Assembly (NCBI GenBank): GCA_947652605.1
Contig: OX393579.1
Location: 39,562,970 to 39,626,969, forward strand
DNA: 64,000 nt
Reading direction: 5' to 3'
Source: Elmis aenea
Taxonomy: Eukaryota > Arthropoda > Insecta > Coleoptera > Elmidae
In this document: positions 51,559 through 64,000 of the stretch, one piece after another
Numbering within the stretch: position 1 is the stretch's first letter
Layout: every line of letters starts with the position of its first letter
Translations under genes and position numbers: made by a program
Notes under the pieces: model-generated
Told to the model about the DNA's origin: nothing
Databases searched by the model: none
What the model saw: only the letters and a program-made list of their open reading frames with translations

Positions 51559-52495
51559 CCGGGTGATTCAGTTTGACTGTCGCACCCCTATAACTTTTTA
51601 ATTATTGAAAATAACACCAACAAACCTTATATTTTTGGAAACGGCGACAAATTCTCTATTAAATGATGTGCATTTGTTATCTCTGCAATAACGTATGTCA
51701 ATTTCGAGAAAGGCAACTGTTTTTTTTTTTAAATTACATAACATGCATTTTGTTTTTTATTCGGATAGAGAATTTAATTCTGAATCCGACCGTGTATTAA
51801 AAAGGTATGCTTACATAAGAAATGTTTCGAGAAAAATCAGTTTAAAGTTTATTCAAATCATAGCAAACAGTTTATTTGACATAAAAAAAAAACAAACCTT
51901 AAAAATTATACTGTAACTATAAATGGAAATGTATTAAAAATTAATTTTTAATAAGGATAAAAACAAATCATAAACGTCGACATAAAAAATTAGGTTTTAA
52001 TGTATTCACACACAGTTGTCCTCTATTTGTAACTGCTTGATTGAAATTAGAGTCTAATTTTTTTATGTCAACGTTTATTATTTGTTTTTATTTTTATTAA
52101 AAATTAATTTTTAATACATTTCCATTTATAGTTACAGCATAATTTTTAAGGTTTGATCGTTTTTTGTTATGTTAAATAGACTGTTTGCTATGATTTGAAT
52201 AAACTTTAAACTGATTTTTCTTGAAAAATTTCATATGTTAGCATACATTTTTAATACATGATCAGATTCAGAATTAAATTCTCTATCCGAAACAACAACA
52301 AAATGTATATTATGTAATTAAAAAAAAAAACAGTTGCCTATCGCGGATTTGACATAGGTACGTCATCGTAGAGATAACAAATGCCCATCATTTAATAGAG
52401 AATTTGTCGCCGTTTCCAAAAATATAGGGTTTATTGGGGTTATTTTCAATAATTAAAAAGTTATAGGGGTGCGACAGTCAAACTGAATCACCCGG
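51559..52495. mobile_element. Foldback element, CCGGGTGATTCAGTTTGACTG family
   Basis: 937 bp, TA-flanked. Opens CCGGGTGATTCAGTTTGACT, closes AGTCAAACTGAATCACCCGG; long inverted arms (for example GAATTTAATTCTGAATC near 51769 and its complement near 52265). A partial relative is near 42815. Confidence 0.85.
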
Positions 52496-52499
52496 TATA

Positions 52500-53955
52500 T
52501 CTGTATAATTTTCTAAAAAAAACTGCGTACAACTGTTCTCGATCTGTGACAGCTAATTTTTTTTTCATATTTTACTTTTATTGCGGTATTCTCAGGCAGC
52601 TGGTAACACCGATTAATTTTATAAAGGACATTCAACGTCTTTTGAAATGATATTCAACTTTGTTTATTCAAACGACTCTCTAAACCTTACAATAAAAAAG
52701 TTACCCATGTAATGTGAAAGATAATAGCTACATTGTGTATGCCCTAAATGTGACTAAACTATGCAATTCAGGGCAAAATTCCTGTTTTGCCAAATCGACC
52801 CTTTTACTACACAATCACGGATGTTTGAGACAATAATACTTTTAACTGAATTAATATTCGTTGGAGTTAAATTATTCTATGAACAACATTTTGCATAATG
52901 ACTGTACACATTTTAAATTTTGAGGATTGTGCAATTCTCCTCTATTAAAAGCATTTATGTGTTTAATAACGAAAATTAGTGGCGAATAAGAAAAATGTTA
53001 AATGTGCTCTGCATTGTCCAAATAAGAAAATTAGATGGAGGTCGAAATGCGTTGCAAGGTCGTTCATTACAACATCCTGTACGGGAAATCGTCTGTTAAA
53101 ACTACGTGGACGTGCCATGCACTTAAATTAATTACATGATTCATACATAATATACATTTTTAATATTGCAAATACCAACATCACTCCACATGCCTTTTTA
53201 TTTTAGCAAATATAAACGTAACACTTTCAGTTTATTTTTCATTTTTTTAAATTTTTAAATTTTGTGTGAAATTTTCAAATTTTTTAATCGTAAATAATTA
53301 AATATTTCAAGTATTAGACAATGTGTGCCATTGTTTTATTATTGAATGCTTTGAAAAAATATTGAAGCTGTTAACAAACGAACAAAAGTGTTAATTAGAA
53401 CAGTTTATCAACATTCCAACACTATTGTAAGCTAGTAACGTAGTTGTTATCAATTTTAAGTCAGTTGTCGTAAACATTAGTATAATTTATTGTAATTTCA
53501 TTAAAACACATATATTATGTGCAAAGGACATGTTTCTCGACATTGGGCCCCCCACGTAAATTTCAGTTTTATGGGACTATTATTGAGCTCTTCCATTGCT
53601 TGCGATTCCTATGAATTATTTTACAGCATATTTAATATTATTACTGTTATGTGATTGTTATGGACGATGTGGTTATATTTTTAAAGAGCTTTAACATTTT
53701 TTTATATAACCATTGATTTGTTTGCGAAGAGATCCTCAACCTGTGAGCTGCGGCTCCCCAGGAAGCCGCATATATTTACAGAGGTGCCGCGAAAAGTAAC
53801 AATGAAATTAAAATGAAATAAATAAAACAAGCAACAAAAAAGTTGTAGTTAGTGATAAAGTTCGGCTATTTTTTCTTAATTATGAGGCGAAATGATCTGC
53901 CCAGTGCCCATTTAATTTATGAGAAATGGATGTGTTACGTTTCATATCTAGCTGT
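52500..53955. other. AT-rich stretch
   Basis: No gene recognised. A hAT-end-like piece (CCTCAACCTGTGAGCTGCGG, 53732-53790) resembles sequence at 56590-56710. Confidence 0.35.
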
Positions 53956-53958
53956 TAT

Positions 53959-54775
53959 ACAGGGTGGTCCACTTTTTAGTAGCAGGACTTTTAGCAGTCG
54001 ATAGAAAAACTTATTTTAAACCTATTATTCCATATCAACATGGGTCCAAAAACGCTTCATTTTTAAGATACAGGGTGTTGAAATTTTCGAAAAAATAACG
54101 ATAATGGTTAAGCGTTACTCAACTACTAGATATATTTAAACCAAATTTGGTATGCAGCACCACCTTATAGGTTGCCACAATCGGTGAAAATTTCAAGTCC
54201 CACAAGCAACCAGTGGCGGAGTTGTGGGGGTTCAGTTTCAATAAATTTTATAAAAAACTAGTAGGGACCTGTTCAAAATCATACTCAAACTTGTTTTTGG
54301 GTAGAACATTTTATTCTAAACAAAAAGTGTCTTTTGAGTTTTCTTCGTATCTTGCACCGTTTGTCGCGGAATGTGATTTATTTCACTATTATCGGGAAAA
54401 ATTTGCTCCCAAGTTCGATCTAAAAATATCGCGAAAAGCAGAAAATGGTTCGAGTTTGATTTTAAACAGGTCCTTACTAGTTTTTTTATAAAATTTATTG
54501 AAACTGAACCCCCACAACTCCGCCACTGGTTGCTTGTGAGACTTGAAATTTTCACCGATTGTGGTAACCTGCAAGGTGGTGCTGTATACCAAATTTGGTT
54601 TAAATATATTTACTGGTTGAGAAACGGTTAAACATTATCGATATTTTTTCGAAAATTACAACACACATATTAAAATGAAGCGTTTTTGGACCCATGTTGA
54701 TATGGAATATTCGCTTTAAAATCAGTTTTTCTATCGACTGTTAAAAGTCCTGCTACTAAAAAGTGGACCACCCTG
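53959..54775. mobile_element. Foldback element, GGTCCACTTTTTAGTAGCAGG family
   Basis: 817 bp, TA-flanked. Opens CAGGGTGGTCCACTTTTTAG, closes CTAAAAAGTGGACCACCCTG. Arms of about 330 bp surround a small centre (about 54290-54430), so both strands show the same short frame (AELWGFSFNKFYKK). No transposase. Confidence 0.9.
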
Positions 54776-55264
54776 TATTTAAAAAAGTCGAATTAAATAT
54801 ATCTCTTCAGGAGAAAAATACGAACATTTCGATATTAACTACCAAATTACAAGCATTTGAATAAAAACTAGATACGTGGTCTGAAGGTTTTGAAAAAGAA
54901 CATACTGATTGTGAGATTTTTATGTTTTTAGGTAATAATGTAACTAAAAATTATGTTTTCTCACAACCGTTGAAACCGTGAGAAAAAGTGTTCAGTTCAA
55001 CTGCCGTGCCCGCACTCGCCTACGGCTCGTGCGTGCAATTGGCAGTCTCACGAGAAAAGAAGTACTTTGCTCACTTGTTGTGTAAATAACTATTTTCTAT
55101 CTTGGTAAGTCAGTAATAAAAGAATTCTTGACCACATTTCTAAGATACAGGTATTCCTGGGCAAATATATATTAAACCCAATATTGAATAAAGAATACGG
55201 TTGGATAAGGACCTCTTTTGCTACTTTACTAAAATTTGATCATATAGATTAAGAAGCTCAAGAA

Positions 55265-56150
55265 CATTCCATACTTCTAGCTGAATTCTTCTTTTTCGTC
55301 TCAATCTCCTTTTGCCTATTCAAGCGTCGGAAAGGAATTTCGTGTCCTGTATCCATTTCCTCCAGGCCTTTCTGTCTCTTTCTTGTGTTTTCATTTCCTT
55401 TTTTTTTAAAATCCTATTTATCTTATTTGGTCTATCAATTTTTTCTTGGTCTCCTCTTGTTTTTTTTTTTGTTGGTTTTCCCATTTCCATTATTTTTCTT
55501 GTGATTCTGTCAGGTTTCATTCTTACTATAAGACCATACTGTTTCTTTTTTATTTTTTCTATTATTGGTTCTTGTTCTGGTATTTCTCTAACGTTTTCGT
55601 TTCTTATTCTATCCCATTTAGTTTTCTCCGCAATTTTTCTGAGGCGTTTCATATCGATGGTGTTAATTTTAGCTTCGTCATTTTTCCGAGCGTCCAGTTT
55701 TCGGATGCGTAGGTTATTGTTGGTAATGTTGCCACATTATGGATTTTCATTTTCACTTTTATGTCAATATCTTTGTGTCCAAGTATTGTTTTGTTAAACG
55801 AGTAGTATATTTTTGTTGATTCGTTTGCTCTATTTGTTACTTCGGCATCCATTTTTCCATCCTCTGTTATTATGGCTTCCCAAGTATTCATAAGCTGTTA
55901 CTCTTTCCAGTATATTGTTTTTACATTTAACTTTGTTGTTGTTTTGATTGTCTTTTTGTTTTTCATTTACGATCATAGTTTTTGTTTTATTTATGTTATG
56001 TCCTCGATTTCTTTGGTCCATGCGTTCACTAACTTTTGGATTTTAATTTTAGTATTTGTTGTTAGTACCACGTCATCTGCGTATAATAAGCTACTCAATT
56101 CAACTAGGTAGTTCTAGATTTCCGCATTCAATTCCAGTGTTTAGTTCTTT
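55265..56150 (-). mobile_element. Non-LTR retrotransposon reverse transcriptase, 3' fragment (pseudogene)
   Basis: On the minus strand: catalytic LLYADDVVLTT with YADD at 56083-56072, then KIQKLVNAWTKEIED, INKTKTMIVN, TAYEYLG, IYYSFNKTILG, LPTITYASENWTL and KTKWDRIRNENVRE, QYGLIVRMKPDRI, over at least three frames. It is the palm-thumb and C-terminal part of a non-LTR reverse transcriptase, related in style to 30985-32110 but a different lineage (YADD versus FADD). Dead. Confidence 0.82.
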
Positions 56151-57840
56151 ATATTTTTCTTTAATTCGTTTAATAATAAATTCAACAAACAACATCTAAC
56201 ATAATTTTGAATACAACGAGAAATGAATAATCCAGCAGTATCCAAAGAAGCCTTACTTGTGTTAATTTCTTTTGCCACAACAAATATATGCGAACGACAT
56301 TTTTAACAATGCTTTACAATAAAAAATAAACATAGATTTTGCGTTTAAGAAGAAGCTTTGTAGGCAAATCTAAGGATTTCGATTTCAAACATAGAACCAG
56401 ACCTGGATTCCTTATGCAAAAATCTTCAGGTTCAACCTTTCAGATGAAGTTTTTTATTTTTTTTTTACTTTTTAGAATTTGTCTTTATTTTTTCAATTAA
56501 ATTTATAATTTTTGTTAAATAAACATGTTGTGGTTGCAAACAAATTTAACTTTATTTAAATTTGAAGAGCCTTAAAAGGTTAAAATCTTAATTCGGGGAC
56601 CGCGGACTGAAAAAGGTTGAAAAGCACTGACTGTTTTAAGACAACGATTCTTAATCGGGGAGCCGCGGCTTTCTGGGTAAACTTGAAATATTTAAGGGTT
56701 GCCGCGGAAATTTATAGAACGTTTTAACTTTTTAAAACATCGAAATATTTAAAACCTTATTTTTTGCTCGATTATTTTACTTCGTTTCAAAGTTGAATTG
56801 TTTTGTATTGATGATCCGAATTCTACAGTGTAATGCAGGGAAGATTGTGGAGACGTACTACGTATTACAATCATCTAAAGGGTGGGCAAATCTTAATGAT
56901 TTTTTTACTATAAACTAGGGGGCCATGAAAATAATGTAGGATATTAAGGGGGCGGCGACTGCTAAAACGTTAAGAACCAAGAACCACCGGTTTACGAGAC
57001 CCTGGTTTAGGCACTGTATAATACAAGCTCTTTTTAGTATACAGTTTAATTCGTCATTGATCTGTTCCTGAAGGGCGGACGGATTCTGAATCGAACGTAT
57101 ATAGAATCTATTGTTTTTCATAGTAATTAAATAAAAGTGGAACAATTCCTTACCAGTTTCGAATCTTATACACAAATAAAATGTTATCCAGAGTTTTACA
57201 TTTACTTAGGAGCAGCGACTAAAACGAAAAATATTTTGTTGGTTTTTGATCGGAACGAAAACGAAATATTTAATTTTCGTTCTTAACTTTCCCATTCATA
57301 AAATTCCTTTTTTGTGAACCGAAATTTAATAATGCTTAAAACCGTTTCAACCTTTTTTTTTCATTCACCAAGTCTAGGACCTATTTTTTCTTAGTCACCA
57401 CCCTCTTTTTACAAAATTTAAAGCAAGGGAATTTCTAAAGAACGATCGCCAAAGTTAAAATGAGTGTTGGCAACCCAATTATTCGAATATTGGATTATTC
57501 AGATTATAGATATTTCGTATGAATTAATATAATATGTAAATCAGCATGCCTTTAAATAAAAACAAATTTGACGTGATTATTTTGTACTTTTGGTAATAAA
57601 TGTAAGATACAAAATGTTTGTGATGAATTTGAAAGTCCATTTACATTTTTGTTTCTGTTTGTTAGCAATCGTTGGGCCCCCGCTAAATTGTAAATGGCGA
57701 TATGTTTGGTTTTGATCATTATGGACGGCATAATTTAGACTAGCGAATCGCCATATTAAATTGACCATATTGTTAAACACATTTAACATATAACCAAATA
57801 AAATTTGTACATTTTATTTAGTATAACACCCCTCAGGTGC
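56151..57840. other. Repeat-derived stretch without gene
   Basis: Holds hAT-end-like GGGGACCGCGG and GGGGAGCCGCGG pieces (56595, 56655). Near 57200-57320 a run of TTTCGTT/AACGAAA motifs has a counterpart at 58430-58545. No coding sequence recognised. Confidence 0.35.
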
Positions 57841-57846
57841 AAAAAC

Positions 57847-58138
57847 ACATTTTTTGTGCGATCGTACTAGAAACAGTTGTTTGACGGACGCGTTAGCAAC
57901 CATAAAGTACTGCATTACCGGCCCTATCCTTAGCAACGGCCGTAAAAGTAACTTTTTAGGCCGTTACCCTTAGCAACAGCCGAAAAAGTAACTTTTACGG
58001 CCGTTGCTAAGGAGAGGGCCGGTAATGCAGTACATACGCCGTCGTCTGTCAGTGACAGAGTGTCGCTAGTTTCTAACCTATAATTTTGAAAATTACTAAA
58101 AATTTAAATTGTTTTTAATTCGATCGCACAAAAAATGT
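57847..58138. mobile_element. MITE with nested inverted repeats
   Basis: Outer arms ACATTTTTTGTGCGATCG and CGATCGCACAAAAAATGT bound 292 bp. Inside, a second hairpin 57908-58032 has arms opening TACTGCATTACCGGCCC and rich in GGCCGT/ACGGCC. Confidence 0.7.
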
Positions 58139-58146
58139 AATATTCA

Positions 58147-58256
58147 CCTCGGCCAAAACGTACTTTTTCGGCCTTGCCTGTTTGCTGGCCTCGACTACGT
58201 CTCGGCCAGCAAACCAGACGCGGCCGAAAAAGTTACACTTTTTGGCCTTGATACAT
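58147..58256. repeat. GC-rich hairpin
   Basis: Arms with TTTTTCGGCC and GTTTGCTGGCC face GGCCAGCAAAC and GGCCGAAAAAG around CTACGTCTC. Unusually GC-rich for the window. Confidence 0.6.
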
Positions 58257-58961
58257 AAATAACTATTGTTTGTCAAACCATAGATCATCAACGTCAAATG
58301 TAATATTTTTAAACTATTAAAAATGACGTGATTATTACGCGCCTTTTGTTGTCCAATCAAATGTACCTATATTATTACCTATACCTAAATGAATAAAAAT
58401 TAAATAGTGATAAAACCGATTGAGACCGGTTTTAGGAATTATTTATTTCGTTTTCGTTATTGAACGAAAAATAAAAAATTCGTTTTCGTCTTCATTCTTT
58501 TAAAAATTTCGGTTAATTTCGTTTGTTTTCGTTTTCGTTTCCTTCTCATTAGAGGAAAGGAATTATTGTTAGGAGGGAGTCACTTTCCATTAAAACATCA
58601 GGCAACTCACATTCTGGTGATCGATGTCTTTTTCGTTCCTTTCCCAACTATTCATTAGCACTCGATTTAGCAAAGAACTTATCCAATGTTTTCTGCCTGT
58701 TTTTTTCCCTAATTTTGGAATTTGAAATATCCGAGCATATTTTTTTGTCGAAAAAATATGACGCATATTGAATTTGACCAATGTCGGGACTGGCGAATAT
58801 AAAGTAAAGGTTCTACCATATGCCGTATGTCAAAAGTAAAGTAAAAGTAAATATGACAAGAAACCCTTATTGTTAGATATAATATAAACAATAAATTAGT
58901 AGTGTTTGTATGATAACGTCGGTGATCTACGAGGCTTCAATTATAATGTTATTAATATTAT

Positions 58962-60185
58962 CAGTGGCGGATTACCGCACAGGCGCATGAGGCGCCTCGG
59001 CAAAAAGGGGCCTCAGAATCGTTGGGTTCGTCATCCTCAAAAACCAAAATTAAATTTTTATTGTCTGTTAATATGAGAATTATAAAATAATAATTGTAGG
59101 CAAATTGTAATATCTTCTAAAACCTATTTTCATAGTGGGTATTGTGTAATAGCCATTGATGCCAATTAAAAAAAAAAAAACATGTTAAATTAAACAAAAA
59201 TGATAGCCAATTTGGTTCCAAATCGCCAAAACTTGCAACACTGCTTGCATCTGATTACAGTGCACTGCAAGCCGATGTACTGTACAGGGTGGTCCAAATT
59301 CGATGGGATTACATGGGCATCTCGCTTAATAGTCAAGATAGAGAAACGGTTAATGTACCAAAAATGTGCAGTTTTTTGGGACAAACTCAGAATTGTTGTC
59401 AAATATATTCTATCTTTTCCGATTTTCCTTTGTTTTCACAACCTGCTTTTTGTTTCTCATCTTTAAAAAAATTTAAAAACTTTTTAACTTGCGAATTATT
59501 GAAAATAAATATATCAACCCTAATATATTTGGAATAAGGAAAAAATAAGGAATTTAAATAGGTCATAGCCAACTATAGCTTCCATTTAAAAAAAGGTGAG
59601 TTTGTGTCATACCTTTTTAACGGCGAGCGTAATTTTTTTTTAGTACCTACCTACTATCAAAATCTACATAAAAATATCTAAAAATAATCTTTATAAACTT
59701 TTTCGATATTTAAAACAATAAGGGAGATATGACACATTATAAATATAACAAAAAAACAGTTTTTCATTAATAATTCAAAAACCGGAAATGATAGAATATT
59801 TTTGAAAACTGTTCTGAGTTTGTTCTAAAAAAACTGCACATTTGTAGTAATTTAACCGTTTCTCTATCTTGACTATTAAGCGAGATACCCATTGTAGTCC
59901 CATCGAATTTGGACCACCTGTACTGTACTGTATGATGCAGAATTTAACTGTGATTTTTTACCTGAGATGGGATTTTTTCTTTTAAATGGGAATGTGATTT
60001 TTTTTTCTGGTACCTGAGAATATTTTTTTGTTTCCGTATTTGATTTTTGTGTTTATGTTTTTGTTGGTTCTAAAAATTAAAAACGTTATGATTTTTCTGC
60101 ATTGTTCATTTTAGTGAACCATCTTAATAGGGGGCCTCCAGATCAGGTTGCGCCTGGGGCCCCACAAAATCAAGATCCGCCACTG
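58962..60185. mobile_element. hAT element with nested foldback
   Basis: 1,224 bp. Opens CAGTGGCGGATTACCGCACAGG, closes CAAGATCCGCCACTG, with GGGGCCTC / GAGGCGCC-type subterminal sequence. Perfect 8-bp duplication AATATTAT at 58954-58961 and 60186-60193. Without the nested element (59285-59920) it is only about 590 bp and non-coding. Confidence 0.93.
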
Positions 60186-63100
60186 AATATTATTGTATAT
60201 TAGGTGACAGAAAGTTACATTTAAAGTGGACAATTGTATTTATTAATAATAGAATAAAAACATAAGTATGCTAAAAATTCAATTTTGATTTATTATACGA
60301 TTTAGAGATTTTCTTACATTAACAATTTACTCAAGTTTTTGTCTTGTGCGCTTTGTAATGGTTTTAATTAAATCTTCTGATTGCTTATTCTGTAGTCGTG
60401 TGCGAGATAATAATCCAGCTTCTGCATAATTTTGCCTGCGAAATAAAGTCTCGATCGTTTTAATTCGATTCATTTACATTTTAAATGTCAATTTGTTTTC
60501 ACATTTGCGTTAAAAAATAACACATTTTAAATTGAAACTAATTTTATGCCACTGTGTTGTTGCTCAGCGCAATAACTGTCTTTTCATCTCGTGGAATAAT
60601 AACCATTTAAATGTTTTGTAACACTCATAAACTACACAGTTTATGAGTGTTCACCTTTTTTCTTGCCCAGTTCGATAAAATAGACGGATGAAACGGCGCG
60701 AGGTGGCCCTGCAATATAGTTTATCTGTGTATTGTTTTCATTTATCAATTCTGGAATTAGCTGAATAACATCACACTTCAAAATTGTCATAATTTAAACA
60801 ATGTTAGTAACTGGAAATGTTCTTATAATTGTACGGTTTTACCAACTTAAATCACGTGTATTGGAAATAAAAAATAGATAATTAGTACATTAAATTTCTT
60901 GTTGACAACTTTTCTTTAAATTATAGCCACCCTGTATTGCATTTACATTTTTATTGAATTTAGACATTGCCATGATAATTGATTAAGATAGCGTCGTTAA
61001 ATATTATCATTGCAAACAATTTTCACATAATTATGTCATTATTTAGCACATCATGTGTTGTCTACAGTCTGAAGCAAGTGACGCTCATATTGTTTTGTAT
61101 TTACGCACATTCTGTTTACACGGTAATTTTGTGTGTGTTCAGTTAACTTTGTTAACGGTACGAATTACACATACGGAAGAAAATTTTGAAGGTTTATTGC
61201 TAATATCATTATTACATTTATTAAAAACGTTATAAAGCAAAAAAAAACAACACACAACTGTACTCGTGTATTTTGAGTCACAAGCGACTTATTACACAAC
61301 GTTGGGATTTTAAAATCTTTAGTTGTTTTTACTGAATATCTTACTTGAATGCAGTTGCTTAATTTTAACTTTTTAACTTTAGCTGTAATACATTAAATTC
61401 ATAGTAAATAAACTTAATAGCTTATTCAGCTTATGCATTCAAGTCACAGGCTATTTTCAGTTAATTAGTGGTTTGAGATGGAATTTATATAAGCACAGTT
61501 TAATTTTATTTAATGAAAATAATACTGTAGTGAACAAGTTTAAAATTATGATCTGTGTAACTTTCGAACTAAAAGAGTTAATGGTATTTGTTTCCATATT
61601 TGTATTCAGCGCCAAATTTCGTACACCTGCACTAATTATTAAGTGATTTCCAAACTTTTTTTTGTCACGAAACCCTTACAAGATTTTTCAAAAATTGCGG
61701 ACCCTAATCACACCTATATTTTACGGACTCAATTTTAATTAATAAGACATAAATGAAACAACAATTGTTTTATTGATACATATTTTGTTATTGATATACA
61801 GGGTGTCCCACTTATCGTGAACAGCATGGGGATCTCGTAAACGGTAAGAGATACAGAGTTGGTTAAATGAGTCAAAATGATCTATGATTTGAGAGCAACT
61901 ATTCTAAAAAAAAAATCTTGAAAACAATTTTAGTATTTGCGCTATTCATAAAAAACAAAAACAAAACGACGTTTTCGATTTTTGCTTACAACTTGCTTAT
62001 TTGAAATCATACGCAAAATATTTTTCGACATTATCAGATTTTTTTTGCTTAGAATTGAAATATGTTAATACATTATACCCATCTTCATTTGTCTTTGTTA
62101 TTTTAACATCATCTTTCTTAATTGAAATACGGGTTGTAGTTGGCTGTGACACCATTAAAAAAATATTTTTTCTCGTTTCATTGATGTATGGGTTGCTAGG
62201 TTTATCTTTAAAAATAAGTAAGATACTACAATATTATTGTATTTATTAAGTTTAATCAAAGTGGCCAATAAAAGACAAAACGAAACATCATTAAACACAA
62301 AAAACTTAAATATTTTAATATATTTTTTAGTTTTGATAATAATTTATAATTTTTATGTTACTATTACTATTGAATCTAAATTATATGCATATCACTTTTC
62401 GAATAGTTTTATATTCCATTTTATGCTGTTTTATCGCAATTTAATATTAAATGAGGGTTGTCGTGGTTATTTCTAAACACAAACGACACAATAGAGGTTT
62501 ATCAAGGGTTTTGATCTTTAACAAATACACAGGGTGTCACAAATTCGAGATCTGACTTATCTTAAGGGCTACGAAATCAGTTCAATTGGGGTAAAGTTAA
62601 GTACATTAGTGCTAATAAGATTTTGTGTTAAACGAATCATCTATTTTGAACCATCGAAAACTTTGTTATTTCTTACGCTATATTGGATTTTGAGTAAAAA
62701 GGTAGTTCTAAAAGTTCTGAATACAATGATTTAACAACAACATACTATAGATGCAATGAAATTCTAATGGTGCCTGTCCACGTGAGAGTAAACTACTCTC
62801 GATAGCAGCGTCGCCAAGGATACAACCAATCGCGAGTTACTCTCAGGGGCTGTATCCTTGGCGACGCTGCTATCGAGAGTAGTTTACTCTCACGTGGACA
62901 GGCACCATAAGCCCAAACCAGCCAAAAATAGCATTTGATAGCAATGAAAACCTTTTTCGATATTTTTCTTTCATGACCAATGTTGATTTCATAAAAATTA
63001 GCTATTTTTGGATTTTTTAAAGTCATTATTCTAGTCGTACCGCCATATTAGAGAAACAAGAATGTTAAGTGACATGCATGCAAAAAGTTCCATAAGAAAA

Positions 63101-64000
63101 TTTGATCGAAGTAGAAGAAAACTTTATCATCACGCTTACATCAAAAATATTTTTCAGGTTAACCTATTTTGGGTAACAAATTTAGGTTTCTTAAGATCTT
63201 GGCGTATATTAATTCACTTATCACATTACAATTTTGTTTTATAACTATGGCTCTCATACTTTCAACAATTAGTTTGAATTTTTCGTTCAATCACCTGTTG
63301 TTATTCCCTCCACAGAATTTATGATGCCATAACAGCAAAGAACAAATTCGTTCATTACCGAAATCCTGGAAAGTTTGACAATTTTTATTCATTTAAAAAT
63401 AATTAGCCTATTTATTACATCACATTCTTCTTAGTGAAGCTTAATACAAAAATGTATATACATCTATGTTTTGTTATCATTGATTAGAGTAGTAGTATTA
63501 ATAGTTGAAAATACTATTACTACCATTGATATTTTTTTAGTGTGATCATTAGGATACGAATTAAAATTTAAAAAATTATTAACAACAATTAAATAACGCT
63601 ATTGATTTTATTAGGAAGGCTTTAAAACACAAGGATGTTTATTATCTAAGAATGGACTTACCTAACGTTTCCTTATAGTACACCGCTCTAAAAATAAGTA
63701 ATTTGTTAAGGTTGACAAGTTTTAATATAGAAGTTATTTTTAACCAATTTTCACCTAATTCCCACGTGTTATCATTGATCATGTACATATATTGTTAGCG
63801 TGCAATTACTTTGACGCCTATTTACCATTAACATATAATTTATGCACTAATTGATAATATAAAGGGTATCAGTAATTTTTTACATCAGTTTTATAACAAC
63901 TGTGCAAAGTTAATGGTGGTTGATAAAAGTTTATGTCAGTTAAATATGACACCTATCGAATATGGTTCTAGTTTTTATGTTAAAAGTGTTGCAAAGTTGG

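Overview
This is an AT-rich insect nuclear contig. The basis is short GT-AG introns, an odorant-binding protein gene (a family known from insects), and conserved metazoan single-copy genes embedded in a heavy load of class II transposons. The repeat style (many small elements ending in CAGGGTG, mariner/pogo/hAT/piggyBac relatives) resembles large beetle genomes, but the order is an inference; I cannot assign a species. No tRNA, rRNA, CRISPR or prokaryotic operon is visible.

Gene-bearing part (1-24.2 kb): OGFOD1 5' end on the minus strand, cut by the window edge; eIF3g (minus, 2 exons); SCO1 (plus, 5 exons) diverging from eIF3g across 200 bp; a secreted classic odorant-binding protein (plus, 7 exons); GLOD4 (plus, 4 exons); and a peroxisomal acyl-CoA oxidase of the ACOX3 type (minus, 10 coding exons, ending in the peroxisomal signal SKL). 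All exon junctions were phased by hand and each complete gene closes in frame: eIF3g 288 aa, SCO1 265 aa, OBP 137 aa, GLOD4 284 aa, ACOX3 687 aa. They are unrelated in pathway (translation initiation, cytochrome oxidase copper loading, chemosensation, glyoxalase-fold, peroxisomal beta-oxidation) and are simply neighbours. Their long introns are filled with transposons.

Repeat-dominated part (24.2-64 kb): a fossil mariner with a hAT MITE inside it; the 3' ends of non-LTR retrotransposons (three fossils); a 3.2-kb hAT-type element with a perfect 8-bp target duplication carrying three secondary insertions; a 3.6-kb foldback element whose arms each carry four tandem ~147-bp units with G/C hairpins; several nested foldback elements sharing the terminus TACAGGGTG; two pogo/Tigger-like elements with TA duplications; and several short perfect palindromes. 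The only gene candidate here is at 40.3-41.65 kb: an Ser/Asn/Thr/Pro-rich, probably disordered protein whose coding exon ends at a strong donor, so the rest of the gene probably lies further right, within or beyond the window.

The most unusual content is the architecture of the foldback elements (34.2-37.9 kb, 44.2-47.6 kb, 49.4-49.9 kb, 53.96-54.78 kb, 5.26-6.15 kb), which share a heptameric terminus although their interiors are unrelated.
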